DNA from: Candidatus Methanoperedens nitratireducens
GTDB taxonomy: Archaea; Halobacteriota; Methanosarcinia; Methanosarcinales; Methanoperedenaceae
Length of the DNA stretch: 64,000 bases
Reading direction: 5' to 3'
Assembly: GCA_020724545.1 (NCBI GenBank)
Contig: DYGR01000006.1
Location: 1-64,000, forward strand
Shown: in pieces, positions 18,837-27,060 of the stretch
Position numbering within the stretch: position 1 is the stretch's first letter
Layout: the number at the start of each line of letters is the position of its first letter
Notes under the pieces: model-generated
Told to the model about the DNA's origin: nothing
Databases searched by the model: none
Seen by the model: the letters and a program-made list of their open reading frames with translations, nothing else
Program-made: the position numbers and the translations under genes

Positions 18837-20119
18837 AAGATATTGAAGATATAGACACAATAATAGCGGAACTTGAGATATCAAGAGGTAGAGGGAACCT
18901 GATACTGTGCGTTGTAAATTCTCCGCTTTATAGGGATAGGATCATCCATGCTTTGAGGATTAGATTCTCAACAAAAGTGATTGATGTAAAAAACGGTGAT
19001 GAAATTATCTCTATATTGAAAAGTAAAGCGTTCGATAGCGCCGAGGTTTTAATATGGGTTATGCCTGAAGAAGCGACTGATGATCTACTCAATACGTTAA
19101 ATAACTTCAGGGAACTGTTTTATGAGGCTAAGATTCCCAATATCGTGTTCTATAATCAGGCGTTTTCAGAGAACGTGATAAGAAAGGCGCCTGATTTCTG
19201 GCGATATAGAGGGAATTATTATGAGTTTAGAGAAGCTGAAAAAAGTTTGACATTTGAGGCGCTGGGGGCTTTAACTACGCCTCTCACTTATAAAGATAAA
19301 GAGGAGTTGTTAAGAAGAAAGAGGATAAATGAATATCTTCTTGAAAAAGTCAAAGATAAGGAAGAAAAGAGCAAGATTTTGGGCGAATTGGGTTTAATTT
19401 TTTATAATTTGGGGGAACTTGATACGGCTTTAGAATACTATGAGAAGGCATTAAAATTGAATGAGGAGTTAGGGAGAAAAGAAGGAATTGCAGTACAGCT
19501 TGGAAACATGGGAATTATCTATGAAGTTAAAGGAGAACTTGATAATGCTTTAGAGTACCATGAGAAGGCACTAAAACTAGATGAGGAGTTAGGTAGAAAA
19601 GAAGGAATTGCAAAAGATCTTGGAAACATAGGACTTGCCTACCAAGATAAAGGAGAACTTGATAAAGCTTTAGAATACTATGAGAAGGCACTAAAATTAG
19701 ATGAGGAGCTAGGGATAAAGAAGGGAATTGCAGCAGGTCTTGGAAATATAGGCCGTATATATAAAATCAAAGGAGAACTTAATAAAGCTTTAGAATACCA
19801 TGAGAAGGCACTAAAATTAGATGAGGAGTTAGGTAGAAAAGAAGGAATTGCAGCACATCTCGCAAACATTGGACTTGTCTATAGAGATAAAGGAGAACTT
19901 GATAAAGCTCTGGAATATATCAGTAGGGCATTAGAGATTTTCAGGGAAATGGGAAGCAGAATAGAAACAGCCCGAACTTTGATGAACCTTGGTAATATTT
20001 TTGCTCTTAAAGGTGAGAAGAAGCGCGCACTGGATTATTATTTAGAAGCACAGAGCCTTGCGGCTGGTAGTTCTCTTTCAGAAGTTATCAGCAAAAGGGT
20101 CAGTATTGCATACCATTGA
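18818..20119 (+). CDS. TPR-repeat protein with Rossmann-like N-terminal domain
   Basis: 433 residues. The first 150 form an alpha/beta domain without a Walker A motif (NLILCVVNSPLYRDRI, then NIVFYNQAF and the signature APDFWRYRGNYYEF). Similar APDFW-W/Y-R blocks precede TPRs in many bacterial STAND-associated proteins. Residues about 185-425 carry six 40-residue TPRs with the EALKLDEELGRKEGIA consensus. The last residues (about VSIAYH) are read from DNA that, on the other strand, encodes a tnpB fragment, so the native C-terminus was probably replaced when that element inserted. Translationally coupled to the ATPase upstream. Confidence 0.78.
   Translation: MEKTILEDIEDIDTIIAELEISRGRGNLILCVVNSPLYRDRIIHALRIRFSTKVIDVKNGDEIISILKSKAFDSAEVLIWVMPEEATDDLLNTLNNFRELFYEAKIPNIVFYNQAFSENVIRKAPDFWRYRGNYYEFREAEKSLTFEALGALTTPLTYKDKEELLRRKRINEYLLEKVKDKEEKSKILGELGLIFYNLGELDTALEYYEKALKLNEELGRKEGIAVQLGNMGIIYEVKGELDNALEYHEKALKLDEELGRKEGIAKDLGNIGLAYQDKGELDKALEYYEKALKLDEELGIKKGIAAGLGNIGRIYKIKGELNKALEYHEKALKLDEELGRKEGIAAHLANIGLVYRDKGELDKALEYISRALEIFREMGSRIETARTLMNLGNIFALKGEKKRALDYYLEAQSLAAGSSLSEVISKRVSIAYH
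19384..19960 (+). repeat. 120-bp tandem repeats encoding TPRs
   Basis: Four to five near-identical 120-base units (one 40-residue TPR each), for example the repeated GATGAGGAGTTAGG blocks near 19579, 19699 and 19819. The high DNA identity points to recent duplication and makes repeat number prone to change. Confidence 0.8.
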
Positions 20120-20604
20120 TCAACATCTTTCTTGATAGTGCAGGTTTTGATCTTGCCTTCTATATCTCTGTGCTGGAATATTCGTACCGTTCCTATTTTT
20201 GATAGCCACAAATTGTTACCGCTGATCTCAAAACCGCTTTGAGGATACGTGAACGTATTGTACCTGTTCCTTCCTTTGAACCTTGGATACCCGAAACCGT
20301 TATAGAAATTTTGAAAGCTTCTATCTATTCTTTTGACCACATCCTGGAGTACCTGAGAGTGTACTTCTTTCTGAATATCTGTTTTTGTAGCGGTCAGTTC
20401 TCGTTTCTGGCTGTAGTAATCTATCCATTCAGGCTTTCCCCAAGGAAAAACATCAAATTCCCGCTTTAACCTGTTAAGTTCTGCTTGCCTCCTTCTTTGG
20501 GCAAGAGCATCGTTATAGAGGTGTCTGCATGTGTTAAGTGTTTTATTGAGCTTAGCCTCCTGTTTCTTATTCGGATATATCCTGAAAGTATAGGCTTTTT
20601 TCAT
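20098..20604 (-). pseudogene. Truncated tnpB (N-terminal half only)
   Basis: The minus-strand frame starts MKKAYTFRIYPNKKQEAKLN, the standard TnpB N-terminus (OrfB_Zn-ribbon helix-turn-helix part), and continues through PRFKGRNRYNTFTYPQ to about DQWYAIL. It then leaves the family where the sequence joins the TPR gene; the RuvC and zinc-finger halves are missing. The frame stays open to 20038 only because it runs antisense to the TPR gene. It is a different TnpB lineage from the copy at 8002-9510. Non-functional as a nuclease. Confidence 0.8.
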
Positions 20605-20648
20605 GCAACCTCAGCAAACTCTATATTCTTTTAATACTACATATCCTT

Positions 20649-20697
20649 TGCCTATCCCTTGAATGCGACCTCAGCAATCGTTTTTTGGGGATAGGCA
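20649..20697 (-). repeat. Inverted repeat upstream of the broken tnpB
   Basis: TGCCTATCCC (20649-20658) and GGGATAGGCA (20688-20697) form a perfect 10-bp stem. A direct repeat, TGC(A/G)ACCTCAGCAA, occurs at 20604-20617 and 20664-20677. Probably part of the element's left end. Confidence 0.5.
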
Positions 20698-20705
20698 TCA
20701 TAATC

Positions 20706-20760
20706 TCAAGGGGTACGATTCATCCCACGACTGAAGTCGCGGGGATTCTCTACCCCTTGA
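20706..20760 (-). ncRNA. Nested stem-loop beside the broken tnpB, omegaRNA-like
   Basis: A perfect 10-bp outer stem, TCAAGGGGTA (20706-20715) with TACCCCTTGA (20751-20760), encloses an inner hairpin. Read on the minus strand, the inner hairpin is GAATCCCC-GCGACTTCAGTC-GTGGGAT followed by GAATC. Stem-loops with the ATCCC...GACTTCAGTC...GGGAT form are common at the right ends and omegaRNA scaffolds of IS605 elements. The outer stem and the adjacent ACGT(T)GGGG match the structure at 7801-7861. Confidence 0.5.
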
Positions 20761-20782
20761 CCCCAACGTCCTAAATCATCAC

Positions 20783-21472
20783 TTAAGACTCCCAATCTTC
20801 AGGATCATCATCCAGTTCAGACTCATCTTCCGGGGAACTCGATTGTACCACTGAACTTGATTGCACCACTGAAGATGATGAATTCTGGGAGGATCTGACA
20901 ACTACCATCTGCCTTGAATTATTGGTCACAGAAACAACGGTCACATTGCTCCCATCTCTTGTAACTGTCGCATTGCCGCCTTCAGTGTGCACAGAGACAT
21001 CCCCGTTAACAACGCTGACTTTAACCCTGCTCCCGCCTGAGGAACTGCTCGCCTCAATAATGCTCTGCTGAACGATGCTGATCTTTCCCGTACTTTTTAA
21101 TGCCTTTGTTCTGTTTTTATGTTCCTCTATTTTTTCCTTTATACTGGCCCGAATATTCTCAGTGTTATTATGAACATCCTTTTCTATAATATCCTCAAGG
21201 TCTTCCAGATGACCAGTGTATTCTTTCATAGCCCTTTCAAAGGCTCTTGAGTTGTTCTCTACTTTTTCGGCCTCATCTAGCCGTTTCTCTGCCATATCAA
21301 GCATCTTCTGGGCTTTCTCTGTCTGGCTAAACACAAAATTCAGGCTGAACTTTTCCATCCATATCTTTAAAGGATACAGAAAATCTTCAGGGCTTGTCCA
21401 GAGGGAATTTTCTCTGGCAGCACCAACCTGAGTCAGCAGGATTATTACAATTACTACTGAAATTAGTCTCAT
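20783..21472 (-). CDS. Secreted DUF5667-domain protein (surface operon A, last gene)
   Basis: 229 residues with a signal peptide (about 1-19). The DUF5667 pattern follows: SPEDFLYPLKIWMEKFSLNF, then helices with AQKMLDMAEKRLDEAEK up to about residue 110. The second half is beta/Ser-rich (VKVSVVNGDVSVHTEGGNATV), with repeated QSSSVVQSSS and a strongly acidic tail. It overlaps the PGF-pre-PGF gene by 4 bases and is the terminal gene of copy A; copy B has no counterpart. DUF5667 has no settled function; extracellular location is inferred. Confidence 0.75.
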   Translation of the reverse strand: MRLISVVIVIILLTQVGAARENSLWTSPEDFLYPLKIWMEKFSLNFVFSQTEKAQKMLDMAEKRLDEAEKVENNSRAFERAMKEYTGHLEDLEDIIEKDVHNNTENIRASIKEKIEEHKNRTKALKSTGKISIVQQSIIEASSSSGGSRVKVSVVNGDVSVHTEGGNATVTRDGSNVTVVSVTNNSRQMVVVRSSQNSSSSVVQSSSVVQSSSPEDESELDDDPEDWES

Positions 21473-23946
21473 TTTCTCCCTCCATTCTCGTTTGATATCC
21501 TATGGTTCATTTTAAGATAAATAATCGCACCAATAATTCCAAGCATTAAGATAAAAGCCGCAGGCAGCTTTAAAGCATTACCAGGCGGCTCAACACTTGA
21601 GAGATTTAAATCTGCTGACATCTGGCTTGTGTTGCTTGTGTTATTTGCCGATTCATCTGAAGGCATGGAGATGTTTTGTAGAGATCCAGAGTCTACCTCT
21701 TGTTTTTTAACCCCTGCTATGGCAAAACTGCTGAAGTTCCCGACCAGGCTGGCATAATAGGTATAGTCTTGCTTTCTCTCAACAATCTCAGTTTTCTTCT
21801 CTACCCAGCTTCCTTCCCATTTATACAGGCCTATATCCCCTGGATCGAGATCATTCTCATCAAGCCAGGTGTTGTTGATCCGATAAACCACGACCCCATT
21901 GCCTATCTTCCTGCTAAAGCCGCTCATGCCGGCGAAGATATTGAAGTATTTATAGAATTTGCCCGGAGCATCAACCTCTATCTTTTTTGATCTGTTCTTC
22001 AGTACCTCAACAGCGACCGGCACTCCATTCTCGCTCACACTGCTCTCAAAACTCACCACCATAACAGGATCTGCACTACGGAAGACATAAGCTGATAATG
22101 ATCTGGCAAGTATGTCCATTTCCCTTACCTCCCTCTGCTCTATATTTTTGAAGTCCTCACTGGGCGGCATTCCACCGCCGCCACTGCCGCTACTGCTGCC
22201 GCTGCTACCTCCTCTGGCACCTGAGTTGCTACCTTCATTACTGGGAACAGTGCCTTCGTAGCACTTATTCACACAGATCTTCACGTAATCAGTATCGTAA
22301 ATCATATCCCCGGACTCGGTTGTGCCTGAGAAGTTTGCTATATTTATAATACATGGGTACCCTCTTTCGGTCTCTTCACACTTAAATTTAGATAGGTCAT
22401 TTATCGTAACAGGATAAGTATAGCTTATGTTCTGGGGCTTGTTTGCCTCAAGTTTCTCAATAGAATACTTCTCTTTTCCTGAAACCAGTGAGTATATGGG
22501 ATCATAGATTGAAACATTTGTCAGATTGACAGTACTGTTGGCTTCAAGGGTATAGGTAATGGAGGTTGTACGGCCCTCAATAACTACTGCCGCGCCTCCG
22601 CTGGCCTGTTTTATTCTGAAAATGGGAAGTATTGGAAGCGAGATGGTAGTGATATTAGTGTAGTTAAATGCCCAGGAACCACTCTTGCCTGTAACATCTA
22701 TTTTCAGGGTGAGATTGAAAAATCCCTCTTTACTCTGGATATAATTCACTCCATCAGGCTCTATGTAAAAGGCCAATCTGCATCCTGTGACATTATCCTG
22801 GCACAACTTAGACTCATTTTTTGATAAAGTTACTTTAAAGGATTGATCATCGTGGGATCTATTATTATAGATCTCAGTCACTGTAAGAACCAGCGAGTCC
22901 GCACCCATGTTCTTAAAGGTACTGCTGTACCCGATGAATTTCCCTGTGTGGCCAACCCTGGCATCAACCCACCTCTCAACCCACGTTCCAGCATCATCTA
23001 TCACAGTCGGCTCAATGAATCTTATATCAAGCTCAAGAGGGTAAAAGATATTATTAATACTTGAATTGCTATACGCCGAGGAGTTGCTGGCGTTGAAGCT
23101 GAACACCTGATAATATATTGATTGACCTGTTAACCCATCTATTACGATAGTGGGATTATCAGTATTATTATTCCATGAACTCCAGTTACCATCCTCCAGG
23201 TCCGGATGATAGCCGTACAGTACCCTGTTAGAGCTATAGCTTTGATCTGTAGTCCACTCTACTTTTATGGTGCTGTTAGTTATTATAAATGCCTTAACAT
23301 TATCTATACTCGGGACTGGTACTATCTGGAAATCGGGTGTTTTTGACTGGTTGCTCCAGTTCGATATGGCCAGGGAATCATTAGCCCTCACCCTCCAGTA
23401 ATATGTACCCGGAGATAAAGATAGATCTGAGAAGAGATCAGCAGTATTTCCGGATCTCAGGATATTGGGAAAACCTGACTGATTGCTTAACTGCCAGTCG
23501 TAGGTAAGATTATCTCCATCTTCATCAGTACTGCTCTTCCAGGTAAGCCTGATGTTTCCATCCGATAGATTCTGCCAGTTTACAGGAGCTATTCTTGCTG
23601 GAGATGAGGGAGCACGGTTCACATTATTTACAGTGATGGTAATCTCCTCGCTGTCAGCAAGACCATCAGGATCGGTCACCGTAAAATTAACCCGGTATGT
23701 CCCGGCCTGGGTAAAATCTGGTGTCCAGGTAAATACATGGGTATCAGGGTCAAAGCTTGCCCCTGCTGGTAAATTGCCTGCAGAATACGTCAGGTTCTCA
23801 CCTGTAGCATTGATGGTGAACTGCAGGAGCTCTCCTTCATTTACGGTCTTATTGCCTATGGGTTCCAGTACTGGAGCATCGGCTCTTGCCCCTGAAGAAA
23901 ATAAAAAGATTGAAGAGACCAGAAGTATGATAAGGATATTTTTCAT
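21469..23946 (-). CDS. PGF-pre-PGF domain surface protein (surface operon A)
   Basis: 825 residues. Signal peptide (1-22), cadherin/Ig-like domain (NKTVNEGELLQFTINAT, about 28-110), FN3-like domains (about 112-300), NEW3-like beta domains (about 300-560), a Gly/Ser linker, then the PGF-pre-PGF domain (about 600-765; VPVAVEVLKNRS and GNFSSFAIAG are typical). A C-terminal membrane helix (about 795-815) with a basic tail anchors it, so the bulk faces outward. Paralogue of 27061-29919. The stop overlaps the DUF5667 start. Confidence 0.85.
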   Translation of the reverse strand: MKNILIILLVSSIFLFSSGARADAPVLEPIGNKTVNEGELLQFTINATGENLTYSAGNLPAGASFDPDTHVFTWTPDFTQAGTYRVNFTVTDPDGLADSEEITITVNNVNRAPSSPARIAPVNWQNLSDGNIRLTWKSSTDEDGDNLTYDWQLSNQSGFPNILRSGNTADLFSDLSLSPGTYYWRVRANDSLAISNWSNQSKTPDFQIVPVPSIDNVKAFIITNSTIKVEWTTDQSYSSNRVLYGYHPDLEDGNWSSWNNNTDNPTIVIDGLTGQSIYYQVFSFNASNSSAYSNSSINNIFYPLELDIRFIEPTVIDDAGTWVERWVDARVGHTGKFIGYSSTFKNMGADSLVLTVTEIYNNRSHDDQSFKVTLSKNESKLCQDNVTGCRLAFYIEPDGVNYIQSKEGFFNLTLKIDVTGKSGSWAFNYTNITTISLPILPIFRIKQASGGAAVVIEGRTTSITYTLEANSTVNLTNVSIYDPIYSLVSGKEKYSIEKLEANKPQNISYTYPVTINDLSKFKCEETERGYPCIINIANFSGTTESGDMIYDTDYVKICVNKCYEGTVPSNEGSNSGARGGSSGSSSGSGGGGMPPSEDFKNIEQREVREMDILARSLSAYVFRSADPVMVVSFESSVSENGVPVAVEVLKNRSKKIEVDAPGKFYKYFNIFAGMSGFSRKIGNGVVVYRINNTWLDENDLDPGDIGLYKWEGSWVEKKTEIVERKQDYTYYASLVGNFSSFAIAGVKKQEVDSGSLQNISMPSDESANNTSNTSQMSADLNLSSVEPPGNALKLPAAFILMLGIIGAIIYLKMNHRISNENGGRK

Positions 23947-24008
23947 GACAATTTCTCCACAGATAGCGTCACCCTACAGGCGAAAGAGGTCTTGGAAAAC
24001 CTATTCGT

Positions 24009-24986
24009 TCAATCGCTTATCATCCTCATTTCCAGACCCTTTATTTTCATGCCGTTTAAGGGCACTTCTACCTCTCCCTCGAATCCACGCATTCTGGGAA
24101 CAGTGTAGCTACCAATCTCAATGCTCTGCTTCTCTGGTATTTTGATTTCACTATTGAAATTTTCTTCCATCAATTTGAATTGAACCCCTTCAGTATTGAT
24201 TCTCTCAACACTTCCATCGATATCCGGGATATTAATTCTCGGCGTCAGATCCAGCATAAGTGTAGCATTATAGGTCTGTTTACCGAAGTTATGAGCGTAG
24301 AACTTTATTTTCAGGCTGTCGTTCACCCTTGTTATGTTCCATTTTGTAAGAGTAATATGTGGTGTGAGGTTCTCAGGAGGGAAAACATTGTATTCCGACT
24401 CAAGATAATCCAGCATATAATAATCGCGGTCAGTTGCACTTCCATTGAATATTCTCTTGGCGATTTTTTCAGCGCAAAGGGGCAATCCACCTTTGCCATC
24501 AGTCGCTTTTCCGCAGAACGTCCATGTGCCCATTTGATCTTCTTGATTCGCCTTGGGATCAGGGAATAGGATTTTCTTTAATCCTCCAACAATCTGCTTC
24601 AGATACAGGTTCTCTGAGTTTCTGATATTGATCGTCTGGTTCACATCGCCCTTGTTCCACTGCCATATGAAACCTGAATCACCGATACTGTCCAGATTAA
24701 GGGTCCTCTCCTCATAGGGCATATCACCGGATTCACCCCATTGGATGATGCTTCCATTCCTGATATTATCATAAGAGACCGTCTGGGTAACGCTCCCGTC
24801 TGATGAATAGCCTATCTGTCTTGATTCAGCAGTATCAAAACCCGACACCAGAGCATCCTGACTGGAATCCCCCATTATGTCTACCGCAAACTGAACGAGC
24901 TGGGCTGAACTCATGTTCTCCTCAGCCGCCGCTGTTCCGGCTGCTAATACCATCAGACATGCTGACAGCAGATAAATCCATCTCAT
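24009..24986 (-). CDS. Secreted protein with N-Q-T strand motifs (surface operon A)
   Basis: 325 residues, paralogue of 29939-30877. Signal peptide ending near TAAAEE, then a segment of short strands with alternating polar residues (GSVTQTVSYDN, GDVNQTINIRNSENLYL), a conserved FCGK...LPLC cysteine pair, EYNVFPPENLTP, and a C-terminal beta-sandwich (about 220-325). I chose the ATG at 24986 because GGTGAG lies just upstream; the GTG at 24998 adds four residues. The N-terminal strand motif is shared with the small protein upstream, suggesting the two interact. Unknown family. Confidence 0.72.
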   Translation of the reverse strand: MRWIYLLSACLMVLAAGTAAAEENMSSAQLVQFAVDIMGDSSQDALVSGFDTAESRQIGYSSDGSVTQTVSYDNIRNGSIIQWGESGDMPYEERTLNLDSIGDSGFIWQWNKGDVNQTINIRNSENLYLKQIVGGLKKILFPDPKANQEDQMGTWTFCGKATDGKGGLPLCAEKIAKRIFNGSATDRDYYMLDYLESEYNVFPPENLTPHITLTKWNITRVNDSLKIKFYAHNFGKQTYNATLMLDLTPRINIPDIDGSVERINTEGVQFKLMEENFNSEIKIPEKQSIEIGSYTVPRMRGFEGEVEVPLNGMKIKGLEMRMISD

Positions 24987-24998
24987 TATGCTCACCAC

Positions 24999-25415
24999 TC
25001 AGCCGATAAGCACTATGATATCCTGGTCCAGGATCTGCACATTATCATCCACCAGAACTTCAATACCCTGGGCAATGCTGCCAGAGCCCGAGTTATTTCC
25101 ATACTGGTCAAGGTCGATCACGATACGATTAAGTCCTTTAATCGTATTGTTTATATCAGCTGCATAATCTGGATCTAAAACAAGCGAACTATTCATGAGC
25201 ACCAGCTTGCTGTCCTGGTCGATCATCTGGTAATTCCCTGTTACATGAATGCCTATATCCTGGTTTATATCACCGCTGCCGTAGTTCCATGCTACCTGGT
25301 CTACCCTGACCAGCACCATGTTCTCACCTCTTAGATTTGCGTTCTGGTTGATATCCGCCACTGCGGGAACCATTAAGATCAGAATTACTGCCAGCATCAT
25401 CAATATTTTCTTCAT
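24999..25415 (-). CDS. Small secreted Asn/Gln-patterned protein (surface operon A)
   Basis: 138 residues with a signal peptide ending PAVA. The mature part repeats a strand pattern with Q and N at fixed places: DINQNANLRG, NYGSGDINQDIGIHV, NYQMIDQDSKLVL, NNSGSGSIAQGIEV, NVQILDQDIIVL. This resembles the spaced Gln/Asn ladder of curlin-type repeats but is not a clear match to them. Start at 25415 after a strong GGAGGTGA; the frame's earlier start lies inside that ribosome site. Paralogue of 30887-31300. Possible fibre subunit (inference). Confidence 0.72.
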   Translation of the reverse strand: MKKILMMLAVILILMVPAVADINQNANLRGENMVLVRVDQVAWNYGSGDINQDIGIHVTGNYQMIDQDSKLVLMNSSLVLDPDYAADINNTIKGLNRIVIDLDQYGNNSGSGSIAQGIEVLVDDNVQILDQDIIVLIG

Positions 25416-25466
25416 CTCACTCACCTCCAATTTAAATAATTTAACTAAAAAAATATAAAAAATGGA

Positions 25467-25492
25467 TTAGAGGATAGTTTTATCTCCCCTAA
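25467..25492 (-). other. Imperfect hairpin between subunit genes, operon A
   Basis: TTAGAGGATA (25467-25476) pairs with TATCTCCCCTAA (25481-25492) apart from two extra bases. It lies in the 76-base gap after the acidic protein gene, the same place where copy B has two stronger hairpins. Possible 3' stability or attenuation element. Confidence 0.35.
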
Positions 25493-25507
25493 ATCCCCTA
25501 TCAGGTT

Positions 25508-26131
25508 TTAAGCCGAGAGCTTGTTCTTATCTTCAAATGCGTCGTCGCCTGCTACAACCGCGATTCCATCAACTTCGTTGTTCTCAAATAATATGGAGTC
25601 ATCGATGTCTATCTTCTGGAACTCATCTATCTTGACAGTCTGAATAAGTTTCTGGTTGATATCAGTTTTTGCAAAGGCTTTCTGAACAACAGCATTATCT
25701 TGTTTGACATCCTTTACATTGGAATCTCCGCCATTGGCAATAGCCTTGGAGTCAGCCCAGGCGAAATTATCTGCCTTACTATCAGCATCGCACTTGGATT
25801 TAGCCTTGGCAGTATTTGAAGCTTTACTGTGATCTTCAGCCTCAGCATCTCCAGCCTCAGCAGTAGCCGGGCACTTATTGGTAGCATCACCGCTCTTTGC
25901 ATCATTATCATTCGCTGCTATGGATACCGCTGTTGCATCACCGGCTTTGCTAGTAAGCACATTTGTCAGGTCACCTTCATTGATCAGTTTCTGCGTTGTA
26001 GTGCTTGTGGCAGCGTTAAAGCCACTTATATCTATATCGATTGCCTTCTTGTTCGTTGGATTAGCCATCGCAGGGACAGCCATCCCTATTACTGTTGATA
26101 CCAACAGTAACAGTACTAATATTTTCTTCAT
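25508..26131 (-). CDS. Acidic low-complexity secreted protein (surface operon A)
   Basis: 207 residues. Signal peptide to about PAMA, a conserved block (IDIDISGFNAATSTTTQKLI), a central Ala/Asp/Lys/Ser low-complexity region with repeated SKAD and AGDA motifs, then the Q-patterned strands DVKQDNAVVQKAF and DINQKLIQTVKI. Both flanking blocks align with the 785-residue protein of copy B (31427-33784), whose middle has expanded enormously. Good GAGGTG ribosome site upstream. Secretion is predicted; function unknown. Confidence 0.72.
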   Translation of the reverse strand: MKKILVLLLLVSTVIGMAVPAMANPTNKKAIDIDISGFNAATSTTTQKLINEGDLTNVLTSKAGDATAVSIAANDNDAKSGDATNKCPATAEAGDAEAEDHSKASNTAKAKSKCDADSKADNFAWADSKAIANGGDSNVKDVKQDNAVVQKAFAKTDINQKLIQTVKIDEFQKIDIDDSILFENNEVDGIAVVAGDDAFEDKNKLSA

Positions 26132-26155
26132 ATTTTACACCTCTTATATATCTCT

Positions 26156-26192
26156 GCCCGGCTCTCCAGCAGGGACTGCTGGCCAACCGGGC
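26156..26192 (-). other. Strong composite hairpin upstream of the acidic protein gene, operon A
   Basis: The outer stem GCCCGG/CCGGGC (26156-26161 with 26187-26192) encloses a 7-bp inner stem CCAGCAG/CTGCTGG (26166-26172 with 26176-26182). It lies between the tRNA-like element and the ribosome site of the next gene. Copy B has a simpler GCCCGGC hairpin at the same place. Confidence 0.6.
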
Positions 26193-26196
26193 CACT

Positions 26197-26245
26197 TACG
26201 CCCCCGGGGTTTGAACCCGGTCACTCCGGCCTGCCGACAGGCGTA
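26197..26245 (-). ncRNA. tRNA-like element (acceptor stem plus T-arm) at the lipoprotein 3' end, operon A
   Basis: On the minus strand TACGCCT (26245-26239) pairs with GGGCGTA (26203-26197) as a 7-bp stem with one G-T pair. Directly inside its 3' strand is a T-arm, CCGGG-TTCAAAC-CCCGG (26220-26204), whose loop fits the TTCRANY rule of tRNAs. There is no anticodon arm. The lipoprotein stop codon falls immediately before the T-arm, and the acceptor 5' strand is coding. An equivalent element is at 33840-33888. Resembles t-elements cut by RNase P or tRNase Z in other systems. Confidence 0.55.
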
Positions 26246-26769
26246 TCAAATGTAACGTTCCATGCAGCCCTCTTTACCACAGTATCGTTCTCAGAGATCT
26301 GGACGAGCATCATGACATAGCTGACGTTTCCCTTTGGCGTCAGGGAGAAATTCTGAGTCCAGTTACCATCGGCAATGTACGTTATATTGGTCTGATTGTA
26401 CCACTCCCGCCCCAGATCAGGCTTGAATATCGTAAGCACGGTATCATTCAGCCTGGGATTTATGATCTTTAACGTGATCGTCAGCCTGCCGGTTCTATTG
26501 AATTCATTGTTCCTGAGGATCAGAAGTATCTGGTTTGGCGAACTTGCCATGTCTATATCTTGCTCGCTTATACTGGAGGAAGCCAGCGCCAGGGTCATGT
26601 TGTTATCGCTGATATTCTGGTCAGGGAGATTTTCATCTGTAAGCTCATTTCCAGGCTCACTTTCCCGATCTATGCATCCCCCCAGCGCCAGTACGAGGAT
26701 CAGCATTCCCAGGATTCTCCAGAACATGGAAACGGATGTTAATCCTTTTATAGTTGACCTACAGTCCAA
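26221..26769 (-). CDS. Lipoprotein heading surface operon A
   Basis: 182 residues. TTG start with GGAGG upstream; the first codons align with the copy B paralogue (33864-34439), which also starts with TTG, so this start is preferred over an internal ATG. Lipobox LALGGC, a polar Asn/Asp/Ser linker (about 33-75), then a beta-sandwich domain (about 78-182) containing REWYNQTNITYI, WTQNFSLTPKGN and the conserved end VVKRAAWNVTFDTPVGRP. Predicted to be lipid-anchored outside the membrane. First gene of the operon and the part followed by the tRNA-like element. Confidence 0.75.
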   Translation of the reverse strand: MDCRSTIKGLTSVSMFWRILGMLILVLALGGCIDRESEPGNELTDENLPDQNISDNNMTLALASSSISEQDIDMASSPNQILLILRNNEFNRTGRLTITLKIINPRLNDTVLTIFKPDLGREWYNQTNITYIADGNWTQNFSLTPKGNVSYVMMLVQISENDTVVKRAAWNVTFDTPVGRPE

Positions 26770-27060
26770 ATTTTTTCCTCCCTTTTTACGATGCCCACAA
26801 CCATCTTTTTGTTTTCAAATCCATTAGTTTATAAACAGTCTTTTAAGATATTTATAAATCTGTCAAGGATTTTTAGTCACACATCAATAACCTAGTATTA
26901 CCCGATACTTTATAAACCATTAAGAAAAGATACTAGATGACAGAAGCACATAACAACAGCATAATTCAAATACACATATCACTGACATCTACTCTAGAAT
27001 AGTTCTTGAGTTTTCTTCGTTTATCTACGGTTTATTTTGTTCAAAAATTGTTTTGATCGT
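26770..27060. promoter_or_regulatory. Intergenic region between surface operons B and A
   Basis: 291 bases. On the minus strand it holds the presumed promoter of operon A: TTTATAAAT near 26850-26858 and GTTTATAAAC near 26829-26838 are TATA candidates. AT-rich remainder without an ORF; the last part is the 3' flank of operon B. No clear terminator hairpin seen. Confidence 0.4.

Noticed and set aside
26197-26245. A complete or split tRNA gene
   Set aside because: D and anticodon arms are absent, the acceptor 5' strand is coding sequence, and the stem starts with T-A, so it is called only tRNA-like.
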